NCBI GenBank assembly: GCA_947476895.1
Contig: CANJRX010000018.1
Location: 1-43,788, forward strand
From: Fidelibacterota bacterium
GTDB taxonomy: Bacteria > Pseudomonadota > Alphaproteobacteria > Rhodospirillales > Rhodospirillaceae
Direction of reading: 5' to 3'
DNA length: 43,788 nucleotides
Both the position numbers and the translations under genes were made by a program. Within the stretch, counting starts at the first letter, position 1, and every line of letters begins with the position of its first letter. Of the stretch, positions 17,113 through 25,321 are shown one piece after another. Under the pieces are notes generated by a model, which saw nothing but the letters and a program-made list of their open reading frames with translations, was not told where the DNA came from and searched no databases.

Positions 17113-17146
17113 ACTCAAGAATTTCTGGATAAAAACAGTCTTGAGT
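17113..17146. repeat. 8-bp inverted repeat after ridA
   Basis: ACTCAAGA (17113-17120) and TCTTGAGT (17139-17146) are perfect complements around 18 bases. It lies between ridA and the secreted-protein gene and could be a weak terminator or an operator; neither is shown. Confidence 0.35.
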
Positions 17147-17200
17147 TGTATTACGCGCGCGTGGCATTGTCGGTGCATGATGGAGCTCATGAGGAAGGTC

Positions 17201-17572
17201 ATGAAACGCTTTCTAATTTATGCGTCGCTGATTGCCGGCACGGTCTTGAGTGCGCACGTGCAGGCCGCGCAAGCGCCTGTGGACGCCGCTACGCCCGCGG
17301 TCATTCCTCCCGATGAATATGTTGTCGGTGTTCCGCCCGTTTCGAACAGCACCCGGGAAACAACTCAGGTTGTAGATGGCGCGCTCTATGATGCTATCGC
17401 GCCGATCTACAACGCCTCTGATGGCAACAGCTCTTACCTTCGGTTTGTAAATCCTGACAGCGGAACATCGGTCGCGACGGTTTTTGTCGTTATCGTCGGG
17501 ACGCCCACCGGTCGAAATTACGGCACGGCGGCCTTTAGTATTCCGTTTGGTGCGTCCCCAGTATTCTTATGA
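17201..17572 (+). pseudogene. Secreted protein of unknown function, N-terminal part before a frameshift
   Basis: From ATG 17201 (GAGGAAGG just upstream; in-frame ATGs at 17177, 17180 and 17189 are alternatives) the frame gives a signal peptide, MKRFLIYASLIAGTVLSAHVQA, then a mature start rich in Pro, Val and Thr and a beta-strand-like stretch SSYLRFVNPDSGTSVATVFV. It stops at TGA 17570-17572, shortly after FSIPFGASP. The next frame continues with QYSYEEVLAKAG, so both belong to one ~304-residue gene split at the CCCC run 17556-17559: removing one base restores the frame. No known domain recognised. Confidence 0.6.
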
Positions 17573-18116
17573 AGAGGTTTTGGCGAAAGCCGGACTAACA
17601 ACCAACCTCCTCGCGGGTGGAACTGATACGGGCGTATCATTTTATGTGCGCAGCCCAAACGTCATGGGTTACCAGCACGTGATTTACAGCGGCATCAGTG
17701 GGTTCTTCGAGAACGCCAGCCGCTGCATTCACTATGCAAACGTCGACTACAGCTACCTCAATCAGATCCTTCCCGATATTCACACGTCGCAAATGGTTGC
17801 CTTTCCGGCAACCGTTTACATTCACAACTCGTCACCGGTAGCTGGCCTTTACAATGTGTCGGTCTATGAAGGAAAGTTTGGAACGCTGAAAGGCGTATTC
17901 ACGCTGAGCGTCGAAGCCAACATGACTTACTCTCTGCCGTTTTCGTATTTTGAGCAGCAAGTGGGTTGGTCACCGGGAACGCTTGAAACGCACGGTAATC
18001 TCGGGTTCGTGCCTGTGGGTACGCAAGGCTATTACCTGGGCGTCGGCCAAGCGATTTTCAACCTGGGCCTCAAAGCCTATGTGAACATGTCGCTGTTCTG
18101 CAACATGAACCGCTAG
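17559..18116 (+). pseudogene. Secreted protein of unknown function, C-terminal part after a frameshift
   Basis: This frame carries QYSYEEVLAKAGLTTNL through to LFCNMNR and has no ATG or ribosome-binding site of its own near the break; it opens only with TTG codons upstream that overlap the first half. It is rich in Tyr, Asn, Ser and Gly, with alternating patterns that suggest beta strands, and has two Cys (in SRCIHY and LFCNM) that might form a disulfide in the periplasm. Function unknown. Its stop overlaps the end of convergent greB by four bases. Whether the shift is real or a sequencing error in the C run cannot be told here. Confidence 0.6.
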
Positions 18117-18664
18117 GCTTTGGCGTAGCGGATTTCCACAACTTCAATATTTTCTTCACCCGCCGGCGTTTTGACTTTGACGGTGTCGCCGACGCGGGCT
18201 TTCAGAAGTGCGCGCGCGATGGGTGAAATCCAGCTGACAAGACCGGCGGTTAAGTCGGCCTGATCCACGCCGACAATGCGAATGGTGTTTTCTTCGTCGG
18301 CTTCATTGGCGTAAGTCACCGTCGCACCAAAAAACACCTGGGCGTGGTTCTTCTGCAAGGCCGGGTCGACGACTTCTGCCGACTCATGACGCTTAGTGAG
18401 GTAGCGGATGCGGCGATCAATCTCGCGCAGGCGCTTTTTGCCGTAGATATAGTCGCCGTTCTCGGAGCGATCACCGTTGCCGGCTGCCCATGAAACGATC
18501 TCAACAACCTTCGGCCGCTCGACACGCCGCAGATTCAGAAGCTCGTCTTGCAGTTTCTGGAAGCCTTCGGGCGTGACGTAATTCTTGCCGGCGGGCAACG
18601 GGCTTTCGTTTGCGTCCAGCGCGTCTTCATCCGCGTCGGATTCCTTAGTGAACGCTTTGCTCAT
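18113..18664 (-). CDS. greB: Transcription elongation factor GreB
   Basis: 183 residues. GreB enters the secondary channel of RNA polymerase and stimulates cleavage of backtracked RNA. The N-terminal coiled coil (about 28-100) holds SWAAGNGDRSENGDYIYGKK, with the acidic tip D-R-S-E-N-G-D that holds the catalytic Mg2+, followed by KRLREIDRRIRYLTKR, a form that fits GreB better than GreA. The C-terminal FKBP-like domain ends with VKVKTPAGEENIEVVEI. A 25-residue acidic N-terminal extension is unusual but seen in some relatives. It follows creA by nine bases, so the three minus-strand genes probably form one unit. Confidence 0.9.
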   Translation of the reverse strand: MSKAFTKESDADEDALDANESPLPAGKNYVTPEGFQKLQDELLNLRRVERPKVVEIVSWAAGNGDRSENGDYIYGKKRLREIDRRIRYLTKRHESAEVVDPALQKNHAQVFFGATVTYANEADEENTIRIVGVDQADLTAGLVSWISPIARALLKARVGDTVKVKTPAGEENIEVVEIRYAKA

Positions 18665-18673
18665 GTGAAGAAC

Positions 18674-19150
18674 TTACTTATTGGCCCACGGCATAATCGG
18701 CACGGTGGAGATTGAATTCTTCGGTGAGCCCTCAATAACACGGTCCGAATAGCTGAGATAGACGAGCGTATTGTTGGGCTTATCGAAGAACCGCACGACC
18801 TGCAGTTTCTTGAACAGCAGCGAGCGGCTTTCTTTGAAAACTTCGTCGCCGTCCTTAATGCCGTCTTTGATGGATATGGGGCCGACCTGCCGGCAGGCGA
18901 TGGCGGCATCCGACGTATCTTCGGCCAAGCCGATGGCGCCTTTAAGGCCGCCGGTCTTGGCGCGGCTGACATGGCAAACCACACCCTCGACGTCGGGGTC
19001 TTTGAAAGATTCTACGCAGATTTTGTCGTTGGCCGCACCGAGCATGCGGAAGGTTGTGGAAACACATCCCACATCTTCCGCATGGGCGTTGAGGCTTACA
19101 CATGAAGCGATCAGAGCAACGCTAAAGAAGGCTCTGACGACGAGGGACAC
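18674..19150 (-). CDS. creA: CreA family periplasmic protein
   Basis: 158 residues with a GTG start at 19150. A signal peptide ([17 protein letters not shown], ending NAHA) precedes a mature part that matches Cre[16 protein letters not shown]-like opening (Cys near 29), [38 protein letters not shown] and [20 protein letters not shown]. CreA is a conserved exported protein of unknown function, linked by name to the cre locus in E. coli. The paired cysteines suggest disulfides. It sits three bases after the preceding secreted protein gene and nine before greB. Confidence 0.9.
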   Translation of the reverse strand: MSLVVRAFFSVALIASCVSLNAHAEDVGCVSTTFRMLGAANDKICVESFKDPDVEGVVCHVSRAKTGGLKGAIGLAEDTSDAAIACRQVGPISIKDGIKDGDEVFKESRSLLFKKLQVVRFFDKPNNTLVYLSYSDRVIEGSPKNSISTVPIMPWANK

Positions 19151-19153
19151 GGA

Positions 19154-19522
19154 TTAGCGTTTCGCCTCGAGGGCCGAAGCTTCCGCGCTGTCGATCGTCA
19201 CGATTTTATCAATCATGCAGGTCTGTCCGCCCATCTGCAAAACGCGCAGCGGGGTGGAGCGGCACAACTTGTCATCGTGCGAGGTCTGCCCGAAACCGCT
19301 GAACGTCAGGCCGGTACAGGTATTGACCAGATCGATGCGCTTAAAACTATTCGCACTCTTCATTTTTATGAGAATGGTGTGCTCGTCGATGGCCGGCGAT
19401 GACTCGATATCGCGCAGGTTAATGCACTGTTGGGTTTCGCCGACCATGCTTGCGGCCTGCGCGGAGGCTGCGGTGAGCGCGAGTCCGGCGGCAATAATTA
19501 AGCCTGAAAATGCGGTTTTCAT
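19154..19522 (-). CDS. Small secreted protein (DUF6491-like)
   Basis: 122 residues. Signal peptide MKTAFSGLIIAAGLALTAASAQA, then a mature domain with four cysteines (QQCINLRD, VNTCTG, KLCRST, QTCMID) that could pair as two disulfides. The plan 'C-I-N-L/x-D-I-x-S ... I-D-x-x-T-I-L-I-K-M ... R-I-D-L-x-x-x-C' reminds me of DUF6491, a family of short exported proteins of unknown role; this is a recalled pattern, not a search. GGGAG precedes ATG 19522. First gene of the apparent unit with creA and greB. Confidence 0.6.
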   Translation of the reverse strand: MKTAFSGLIIAAGLALTAASAQAASMVGETQQCINLRDIESSPAIDEHTILIKMKSANSFKRIDLVNTCTGLTFSGFGQTSHDDKLCRSTPLRVLQMGGQTCMIDKIVTIDSAEASALEAKR

Positions 19523-19595
19523 GTGAGTCTCCCTAAAGGAAGTTTCGGCGCTGATCTTACCTCAATCGCCGCCATACCCAAATACAACGGCGGGC

Positions 19596-19624
19596 CCCCC
19601 TGACCGGCCACGCCAATCAGGGGG
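19596..19624 (+). repeat. Inverted repeat CCCCCTGA...TCAGGGGG
   Basis: Arms 19596-19603 and 19617-19624 are perfect complements around a 13-base loop, followed on the plus strand by TTGTTTAAT. It resembles a plus-strand terminator, but the gene ending nearby (19684) is on the minus strand and no plus-strand gene precedes it. Role unclear. Confidence 0.45.
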
Positions 19625-19683
19625 TTGTTTAATACCCGTTAAAAACGCCCAAAATGTGGCATGGGCGCCTTTGGAGCGAGCCG

Positions 19684-19872
19684 TTAGCTGACGTGCACGC
19701 CATTCAGGGCGCCAAGGACGCCAAAGGCTTGCAGCAGCCAGAGGACCACGGCAATCACGACTACGACGTTCAGGATGCTCTTGATCTTGCCATCCATGGG
19801 AATGTAGCTGTTGACCAGCCACAGTAAGATACCGACAACGATCAGCGTAAGGATGATAGATACGAGTGACAT
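19684..19872 (-). CDS. Small two-helix membrane protein (Thivi_2564-like)
   Basis: 62 residues, almost wholly hydrophobic: one helix at about 2-21, the loop SYIPMDGKIKSIL, and a second helix to about 50. This loop, with Y-I-P-M-D-G-K-I-K, is the signature of the Thivi_2564 family of small membrane proteins found widely in Proteobacteria with no known function. AAGGAGG stands eight bases before ATG 19872. Transcribed alone between the greB unit and the FAD enzyme gene. Confidence 0.8.
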   Translation of the reverse strand: MSLVSIILTLIVVGILLWLVNSYIPMDGKIKSILNVVVVIAVVLWLLQAFGVLGALNGVHVS

Positions 19873-20017
19873 GGCGGGTGCCTCCTTAAATATGGACTTC
19901 GATATCTAAACGTTGAATACCCTTGGAAGTTCCGCCTCTGCTGGAATACCCGCGTCCTGAATTTGTTAACCCTGCCATTCGTTAAGGTTGGCCCATCGTT
20001 AAGTCTGGAATGCCGTT

Positions 20018-21631
20018 TTGATACGCCTAACCGAAATTAAGCTTCCCCTGGACCACCCCGAGACGGCGCTTAAAAACGCGGTGCTCAAGACCCTGAGCCT
20101 CCCGGCTTCGGCATTGGTCAAATACACCGTTTTTCGCAGGGGTTATGACGCGCGCAAAACCAGCGCCATCCATCTGATCTATACCCTTGATGTCGAAGTC
20201 AAAGACGAAGCGGCCATTCTGAAGCGCTTTAAGAACGACCGGCATGTCGGCGTTACGCCCGACACCACCTACAAGTTTGTTGCCCGCGCGCCGGAGTTTA
20301 TGAAAACGCGACCTGTGGTCATCGGCACGGGACCTTGTGGTCTGTTCGCCGGATTTCTGCTGGCGGAAATGGGATTCAGGCCGATTATTCTGGATCGCGG
20401 CAAGATTGTGCGCGAACGCACCAAAGACACTTTCGGGTTGTGGCGCAAGAACGTCTTGGATCCTGAATCAAACGTTCAGTTTGGCGAAGGCGGTGCCGGC
20501 ACGTTCTCTGACGGTAAGCTTTATAGCCAAATCAAAGACCCGGCTTATCGTGGCCGCAAAGTGCTGACGGAATTCGTCAAAGCCGGCGCGCCCGATGAAA
20601 TTCTTTATGTCAGCAAACCGCACATCGGAACGTTCCGCCTGGTGTCGATGGTCGAGAATATGCGCGCCACTATGGAAAGCCTGGGCGCGCAAATCCGCTT
20701 TCAAAGCAAAGTGGATGACATCGACGTTGAGATTTCCGCGAACGGCGACCGGCAAGTGCGCGGCGTTATCCTCGAAGGCGGTGAACGCATCGCCACAGAT
20801 CACGTTGTATTGGCCGTTGGGCATAGCGCCCGCGATACTTTTCAAATGCTGTATGACCGCGGCGTTTACGTCGAGGCCAAGCCTTTTTCCATCGGCGTAC
20901 GCATCGAGCACCCGCAGGCCATGATCGACCGTTGCCGGTTCGGCAAACACGCCGGTCATCCAATTTTGGGCGCGGCTGACTACAAACTTGTGCACCACTG
21001 CACCAACGGTCGTTCGGTCTATAGCTTCTGTATGTGTCCCGGCGGTCAGGTGGTTGCGGCGACGTCCGAGATTGGCCGTGTCGTCACCAACGGCATGAGC
21101 CAATATTCACGCGCAGAGCGCAACGCCAACAGCGGCATCGTTGTGGATGTGACACCCGCCGACTATCCCGGCCATCCGCTCGCCGGCATCGCCTTTCAGC
21201 GCGAGTGGGAGTCGAAAGCCTTTGTCGCGGGTGGCAGTACATATGAAGCGCCGGGCCAACGCGTCGGCGATTTCCTCGCCGGGCGACCATCGACCGCCTT
21301 AGGGGATGTAATTCCCTCTTATAAGCCGGGCGTGCATCTCACCGATCTTAGTGCGTGTCTGCCGGATTACGCCGTAGAGGCCATTCGTGAGGCCCTGCCG
21401 GCTTTCGAGCGGCAGATCAAAGGCTATGCCATGGAAGACGCCATCATGACGGGCGTCGAAACGCGCACGTCGGCCCCTATCCGCATCAAACGCGGCGAAG
21501 ATCTTCAGAGCATCAACACACGCGGGCTATTTCCGGCGGGTGAGGGCGCAGGTTACGCCGGCGGGATTCTTTCGGCAGCCGTCGACGGCATTCGCGTCGC
21601 GGAAGCTTTGGCGCTAGATGTGACCAAATAG
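20018..21631 (+). CDS. FAD-dependent oxidoreductase (COG2509-like)
   Basis: 537 residues from TTG 20018; no ATG with a plausible site lies nearby. The first 85 residues form an N-terminal domain typical of these proteins (DARKTSAIHLIYTLDVEVKDE), then FAD binding with VVIGTGPCGLFAGFLLAEMG (94-113), GEGGAGTFSDGKLYSQIK near 153-170, and a closing GLFPAGEGAGYAGGILSAAVDG near 510-530. This layout matches the large COG2509 'uncharacterised FAD-dependent dehydrogenase' group. Cytosolic; substrate unknown. It ends at a strong inverted repeat shared with the convergent gene. Confidence 0.82.
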   Translation: MIRLTEIKLPLDHPETALKNAVLKTLSLPASALVKYTVFRRGYDARKTSAIHLIYTLDVEVKDEAAILKRFKNDRHVGVTPDTTYKFVARAPEFMKTRPVVIGTGPCGLFAGFLLAEMGFRPIILDRGKIVRERTKDTFGLWRKNVLDPESNVQFGEGGAGTFSDGKLYSQIKDPAYRGRKVLTEFVKAGAPDEILYVSKPHIGTFRLVSMVENMRATMESLGAQIRFQSKVDDIDVEISANGDRQVRGVILEGGERIATDHVVLAVGHSARDTFQMLYDRGVYVEAKPFSIGVRIEHPQAMIDRCRFGKHAGHPILGAADYKLVHHCTNGRSVYSFCMCPGGQVVAATSEIGRVVTNGMSQYSRAERNANSGIVVDVTPADYPGHPLAGIAFQREWESKAFVAGGSTYEAPGQRVGDFLAGRPSTALGDVIPSYKPGVHLTDLSACLPDYAVEAIREALPAFERQIKGYAMEDAIMTGVETRTSAPIRIKRGEDLQSINTRGLFPAGEGAGYAGGILSAAVDGIRVAEALALDVTK

Positions 21632-21667
21632 AAAAATCCCGCCCCTGAAGTTCAGGAGCGGGATTAA
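21632..21667 (-). terminator. Terminator hairpin between convergent genes
   Basis: Arms 21635-21649 and 21651-21665 (AATCCCGCCCCTGAA and its complement with one mismatch) form a long stem. On the minus strand it runs into TTTTTC, a clear terminator for the RGG-rich gene; on the plus strand the T run is short but it may still serve the FAD enzyme gene. Confidence 0.75.
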
Positions 21668-21689
21668 TCGGTAAGCACTTATAGAGCGT

Positions 21690-22880
21690 TTAGTCGTTTA
21701 CGACTTGCCAGCTTCCATCAGGTTGCAGGCAGGCGGTGCCGTAAGCTTCAGTCTGGTCGCCGCCAATCGTCACTTCCTGTTGGAACTCACGGCACTGGCG
21801 ACCATCGTTGGTGGTGCCGTCGCGCACCGCCGTCACGCGGCCGCTACGTCCGCCTTCGTTCCAGTAGATCGGCTCGCCGATATCCGCAGAAGTCGCTTCA
21901 ACGAACGCAGCTTCATGAGCACGCTGTTGCGATTCATTGAGCTGGCTGAAGACCGCAAGGCTCAAGGCCGTCAGACCCAAGAAGCGGAACGCATCGTTAT
22001 CGCGGTAGTAGAAGCCGAAGCCCGGATACGCGATGCCATAGGGGCGGTACACCGGAATGCGGTTGTAGTAGCGGCTGCGCTCCACAAAGTATGGGCGATA
22101 ATAGCTGGGGCGCGGGTGCATGACGACCACGCGCTGCGGACGATCCCAGTGACGATCACCACGCCATTCGAAGCGGCCGTTGTTGCGGTTTTCGATACGT
22201 CCATCACGATTATTGCCACGGCCACGATCATTGTCGCCGCGGTTATCACCGCGATTGTTATCGCCGCGGCCATCGCGGCGACCGTCACGGTTTTGATCGG
22301 CTACGTCGAAACGATTGCCCCAATCGCCGCGGCCCCCACGGTTATTGTCCGCACGGCCGGGATCGGGACGTTGACCGCCACGATTGTTGTCGGTGCGATT
22401 GCCCCAATCGCCACGACCGCCGCGGTTACCGTCACCACGATTGCCGGTATCAGGGCGCGTGTTGGTGCCGCAAGGATTCGGGCCGCCCGGAGGGCCGCAG
22501 TTGTCAGCGCTTTGACCACCACCGTTGCCACGGCCACCACGATTGCCGTTATTGGCGCTTGTGCCACCAGCGGGGTTTGGGCCGCCCGGAGGGCCGCCGT
22601 TGTCGGCGCGTTGCCCGCCGCGTTGACCATCACCGCGATTACCGTCACCGCGATTGTTGTCGCCGCGCTGGGCACCACGATTGCCGTCACCGCGATTATT
22701 TTCGGCACGATTGTTATCACCACGGCCACCGCGATTATCGCTGCGCTCGCCGCGACGACCGTCTCGATCTTGGCCACGCTCTTGAGCAGAAGCGATAGTC
22801 GGTGCGACGACGCTCATCGCCGAAACAGCGATCAGCACAGCCGCGACACTGGATTTCAACGATTGGCGAAAGTTCAACAT
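21690..22880 (-). CDS. Exported Arg/Gly/Asn/Asp-rich low-complexity protein with surface-antigen-like C-terminus
   Basis: 396 residues from ATG 22880, preceded by AAGGAGG; a 58-codon upstream extension has no support. A signal peptide (MLNFRQSLKSSVAAVLIAVS, ending IASAQ) leads to a ~210-residue low-complexity tract built from NRGD, RGG, DNRG and GPPGGPNP units, then a Tyr/Pro/Arg-rich stretch (HPRPSYYRPYFVERSRYYNR), a short hydrophobic segment (FLGLTALSLAVFS), and a ~80-residue folded end, PIYWNEGGRSGRVTAVRDG to the final SWQVVND. That end resembles the RT0821/Lpp0805 surface-antigen domain. Probably periplasmic or outer-membrane associated; function unknown. The tract is likely disordered, strongly basic and RGG-like. 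Confidence 0.78.
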   Translation of the reverse strand: MLNFRQSLKSSVAAVLIAVSAMSVVAPTIASAQERGQDRDGRRGERSDNRGGRGDNNRAENNRGDGNRGAQRGDNNRGDGNRGDGQRGGQRADNGGPPGGPNPAGGTSANNGNRGGRGNGGGQSADNCGPPGGPNPCGTNTRPDTGNRGDGNRGGRGDWGNRTDNNRGGQRPDPGRADNNRGGRGDWGNRFDVADQNRDGRRDGRGDNNRGDNRGDNDRGRGNNRDGRIENRNNGRFEWRGDRHWDRPQRVVVMHPRPSYYRPYFVERSRYYNRIPVYRPYGIAYPGFGFYYRDNDAFRFLGLTALSLAVFSQLNESQQRAHEAAFVEATSADIGEPIYWNEGGRSGRVTAVRDGTTNDGRQCREFQQEVTIGGDQTEAYGTACLQPDGSWQVVND

Positions 22881-23407
22881 GTGACCTCCTTCTAAAAAAT
22901 ACTGAAGCTTATATTCGGTGCCTCCTGTGGCACGCTTATGGCGGGTCAACGTCTGAACTGTGGCAAACTCAAATAATTGATATTGAAGAGTTTTTCTCGA
23001 GTTACAGCCCTGGGGCGAAGCAGGCTTCACTAAAGCGCGAGCAAGACCGCCCAAAACCGCTCAAGACGTTGAAATAATAATCATGCAAATCCGGCATGGC
23101 TGGTTTGTCGCTTATGCTTTACGCGGTGCGGCCAATTCGGTTAATATTCGCGGGTCGGGAGATGCCCCTAGGGGGTTTCTCGGCTTAGACGGCCAGACCA
23201 TGTGGTGGGCCACTGACACGTCATGTTGCTTTTGAAGGATATGACCCCTCTATGCGCCTCTTAGCGCCATATCTCCATCCAACAGCAGCAGTCCGTGTGT
23301 TCTTCGGGTAGTTCGCCCGCATAAGGACCTATGGACCATGTCAGAGCGTTATATGCCTGTCGCTTAGGCGAAGGCGCGTTGGGGGCTTAAGCCCGAAGGA
23401 GTTTGTT
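22881..23407. other. Long divergent region upstream of rpoH
   Basis: About 530 bases with no supported gene; small open frames here lack ribosome-binding sites. The left ~150 bases should carry the promoter of the RGG-rich gene. The right part is the leader of rpoH. It ends with the perfect palindrome GGGCTTAAGCCC (23383-23394) touching the ribosome-binding site GAAGGAG (23395-23401), which could affect access of ribosomes to rpoH. I see no clear -35/-10 pair. Confidence 0.4.
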
Positions 23408-24319
23408 ATGGCAATGTCTCGTTTACCCGTGCTGGCTTCGGAAAGTGGTTTGTCTGCCTATATGGCGGAGATCAAAAAATTCCCGCTTCTTGAGCCGGAA
23501 GAAGAATTCATGCTGGCCCACCGTTTCGCCGATCACGCCGATACGCAAGCCGCGCACAAACTTGTGACCAGTCACCTGCGCCTCGTGGCCAAAATTGCCA
23601 TGGGCTATCGCTTCTATGGCTTACCTGTCTCGGATTTAATTTCCGAAGGTAACGTCGGCCTGATGCGCGCGGTGAAAAAGTTCGAGCCGGATCGCGGGTT
23701 CCGTTTGGCGACTTACGCCATGTGGTGGATCAAAGCGGCGATCAACGAATATGTTTTGAATTCGTGGTCGCTGGTGAAAGTCGGCACCGTGGCGGCGCAG
23801 AAGAAGCTGTTCTTCAACCTGCGCAAGCTGAAGTCGAAACTCGGCCTCTATGAAGAGGGCGATATTCCGCTTGAAGCGGCCAATACGATTGCCAAGCGCC
23901 TCGACGTCACTACGAAAGAGGTTATCGACATGAACCGCCGCCTCTCGCGGTCGGACACGTCGCTTAATCAGCTTGTGGGCGAAGACGGCGATACCGAACG
24001 CCAGGACCTTTTGGTGGACGACAAGCCGACTCAAGAAAGCGTGCTTGCTGAAAAGCAGGACCGCGTTCTTGGTAACACCTTGCTGCGCGATGCGCTGACG
24101 ACGCTCACAGAACGTGAACGCCGCATCATCGAAGAGCGCCGCCTGGTCGATAACCCGCGTACGCTGGAAGAAATTGGTGTCGAATACGGCATCAGCCGCG
24201 AACGTGTGCGCCAGATCGAAAACCGCGCCTTTACCAAACTGCAAAAAGCAGTGGTAACGGCGGCGAAAGCCTTGGAGTCCGCTGCGTCTAAGGCCTTGCC
24301 TAGACCGGCAATGGCCTAA
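23408..24319 (+). CDS. rpoH: RNA polymerase sigma-32 factor RpoH
   Basis: 303 residues. Heat-shock sigma factor. Region 2 shows HLRLVAKIAMGYRFYGLP, ISEGNVGLMRAVKKFEPDRG and RLATYAMWWIKAAINEYVL (about 58-118); the RpoH box QKKLFFNLRKLK near 139 separates it from RpoD; region 4 ends with TLEEIGVEYGISRERVRQIE (near 262-281), the helix-turn-helix for the -35 element. The start MAMSRLPVLASESGLSAYM fits alphaproteobacterial RpoH, of which many species keep two copies. ATG 23408 has GAAGGAG six bases upstream. Leader described separately; a strong terminator follows. Confidence 0.94.
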   Translation: MAMSRLPVLASESGLSAYMAEIKKFPLLEPEEEFMLAHRFADHADTQAAHKLVTSHLRLVAKIAMGYRFYGLPVSDLISEGNVGLMRAVKKFEPDRGFRLATYAMWWIKAAINEYVLNSWSLVKVGTVAAQKKLFFNLRKLKSKLGLYEEGDIPLEAANTIAKRLDVTTKEVIDMNRRLSRSDTSLNQLVGEDGDTERQDLLVDDKPTQESVLAEKQDRVLGNTLLRDALTTLTERERRIIEERRLVDNPRTLEEIGVEYGISRERVRQIENRAFTKLQKAVVTAAKALESAASKALPRPAMA

Positions 24320-24334
24320 GTCTCCTCAATGAAG

Positions 24335-24365
24335 CCGCCCCGCTTGAAAAAGCGGGGCGGTTTTT
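24335..24365 (+). terminator. Intrinsic terminator of rpoH
   Basis: CCGCCCCGCTT (24335-24345), loop GAAA, AAGCGGGGCGG (24350-24360), then TTTTTC: an 11-bp perfect stem with a stable tetraloop-like turn and a T run, 15 bases after the stop. Confidence 0.92.
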
Positions 24366-24459
24366 CTTTGCCCGTCGTTATCTAACAAATTCCTTTAAGA
24401 AAACAATGGCCGCCTGTGCTAAACGGGTGCCCACAAAACCACCGTCTGAGCCCAATTTC

Positions 24460-25305
24460 ATGAGCAAATACATTCTGACGATTGCGTGCCCTGACACCAC
24501 GGGCCTTGTGGCCGCCGTGTCCGGGTTCTTACGCGACAACAACTGCTTCATTGATGAGTCGTCGCAATACGGCGATCCGGCGACGCAGCGGTTTTTCATG
24601 CGCGCGGTTTTTACGCGCTCGCCGACAAGCCCCGAGGACCTCGACAGGCGTTTTGCCGCCATTGCTGCGCCGCTCGAAATGAATTGGGAAATGGTGTCGG
24701 CCGACAAACGTCCGCGTGTGCTGGTCGCAGTTTCTAAAATCGGTCACTGTTTGCACGACCTTTTGCATCGTTGGCATTCGGGTCAGATGCCGATCGACGT
24801 CGTCGGCGTGTTCTCGAACCACGAGGACATGCGTTCGATTGTGGAGTGGCACGGCATTCCGTATCACTACCTGCCGCTGCCGGCAGGCGGCAAAGATGCG
24901 CAGGAAGCGCAGTGGATGAAGATCGTGAAAGACGCATCCGTCGATCTCGTCGTGCTCGCGCGCTACATGCAGGTGCTCAGTCCGCAAACGGCGCATGCGC
25001 TCGCGGGACACTGCATCAACATTCATCACTCGTTTTTACCGAGCTTCATGGGGGCTAAGCCCTATCAGCAAGCCTATACGCGCGGCGTAAAGATCATCGG
25101 TGCGACCGCGCACTATGTGACTGATGGCCTAGACGAAGGTCCGATCATCGAGCAGGCGGTGGAGCGTGTGGATCACACGCATTCTGTTGCCGACATGATC
25201 GCTGTCGGACGCGACCTTGAGAACGTGGTGCTCTCGCGGGCGGTGCGCTATCACGCCGAACGCCGGGTACTCCAAAACGGCCAAAAAACTGTGGTTTTCC
25301 GCTAA
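24460..25305 (+). CDS. purU: Formyltetrahydrofolate deformylase
   Basis: 281 residues from ATG 24460 (MSKYILTIACPD), the usual start; an upstream in-frame ATG adds 18 unlikely residues. PurU hydrolyses 10-formyl-THF to formate and THF, balancing one-carbon pools. An N-terminal ACT domain (about 1-80) is followed by a formyltransferase-like domain (86-281) with CINIHHSFLPSFMGAKPYQQ, holding the catalytic Asn and His, and VTDGLDEGPIIEQ, holding the catalytic Asp. Full length. It sits alone between rpoH and divK, with no strong ribosome-binding site seen. Confidence 0.92.
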   Translation: MSKYILTIACPDTTGLVAAVSGFLRDNNCFIDESSQYGDPATQRFFMRAVFTRSPTSPEDLDRRFAAIAAPLEMNWEMVSADKRPRVLVAVSKIGHCLHDLLHRWHSGQMPIDVVGVFSNHEDMRSIVEWHGIPYHYLPLPAGGKDAQEAQWMKIVKDASVDLVVLARYMQVLSPQTAHALAGHCINIHHSFLPSFMGAKPYQQAYTRGVKIIGATAHYVTDGLDEGPIIEQAVERVDHTHSVADMIAVGRDLENVVLSRAVRYHAERRVLQNGQKTVVFR

Positions 25306-25306
25306 A

Positions 25307-25321
25307 TTAAGCCTGTTCTAA
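25307..25321 (+). promoter_or_regulatory. CtrA-box-like site upstream of divK
   Basis: TTAA (25307-25310), seven bases, CTAA (25318-25321): one mismatch from the TTAA-N7-TTAA consensus bound by CtrA in Alphaproteobacteria. It begins one base past the purU stop and 120 bases before divK. CtrA is known to act on the divK promoter in Caulobacter. A short consensus like this also occurs by chance. Confidence 0.35.

Noticed and set aside
22200-22780. Repeated GACNNNGGTTATC-like units considered as a CRISPR or tandem repeat array
   Set aside because: They are codons of the NRGD/RGG units, irregular in length, with no spacer pattern.
21705-22895. 396-codon plus-strand frame opposite the RGG-rich gene
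   Set aside because: Val/Ala/Thr/Ile monotony mirrors the Gly/Arg/Asn/Asp codons of the other strand; the minus-strand frame has a ribosome-binding site, signal peptide and folded C-terminus.
23083-23235. 51-codon plus-strand frame upstream of rpoH
   Set aside because: No ribosome-binding site, no recognisable sequence; chance frame within the leader region.
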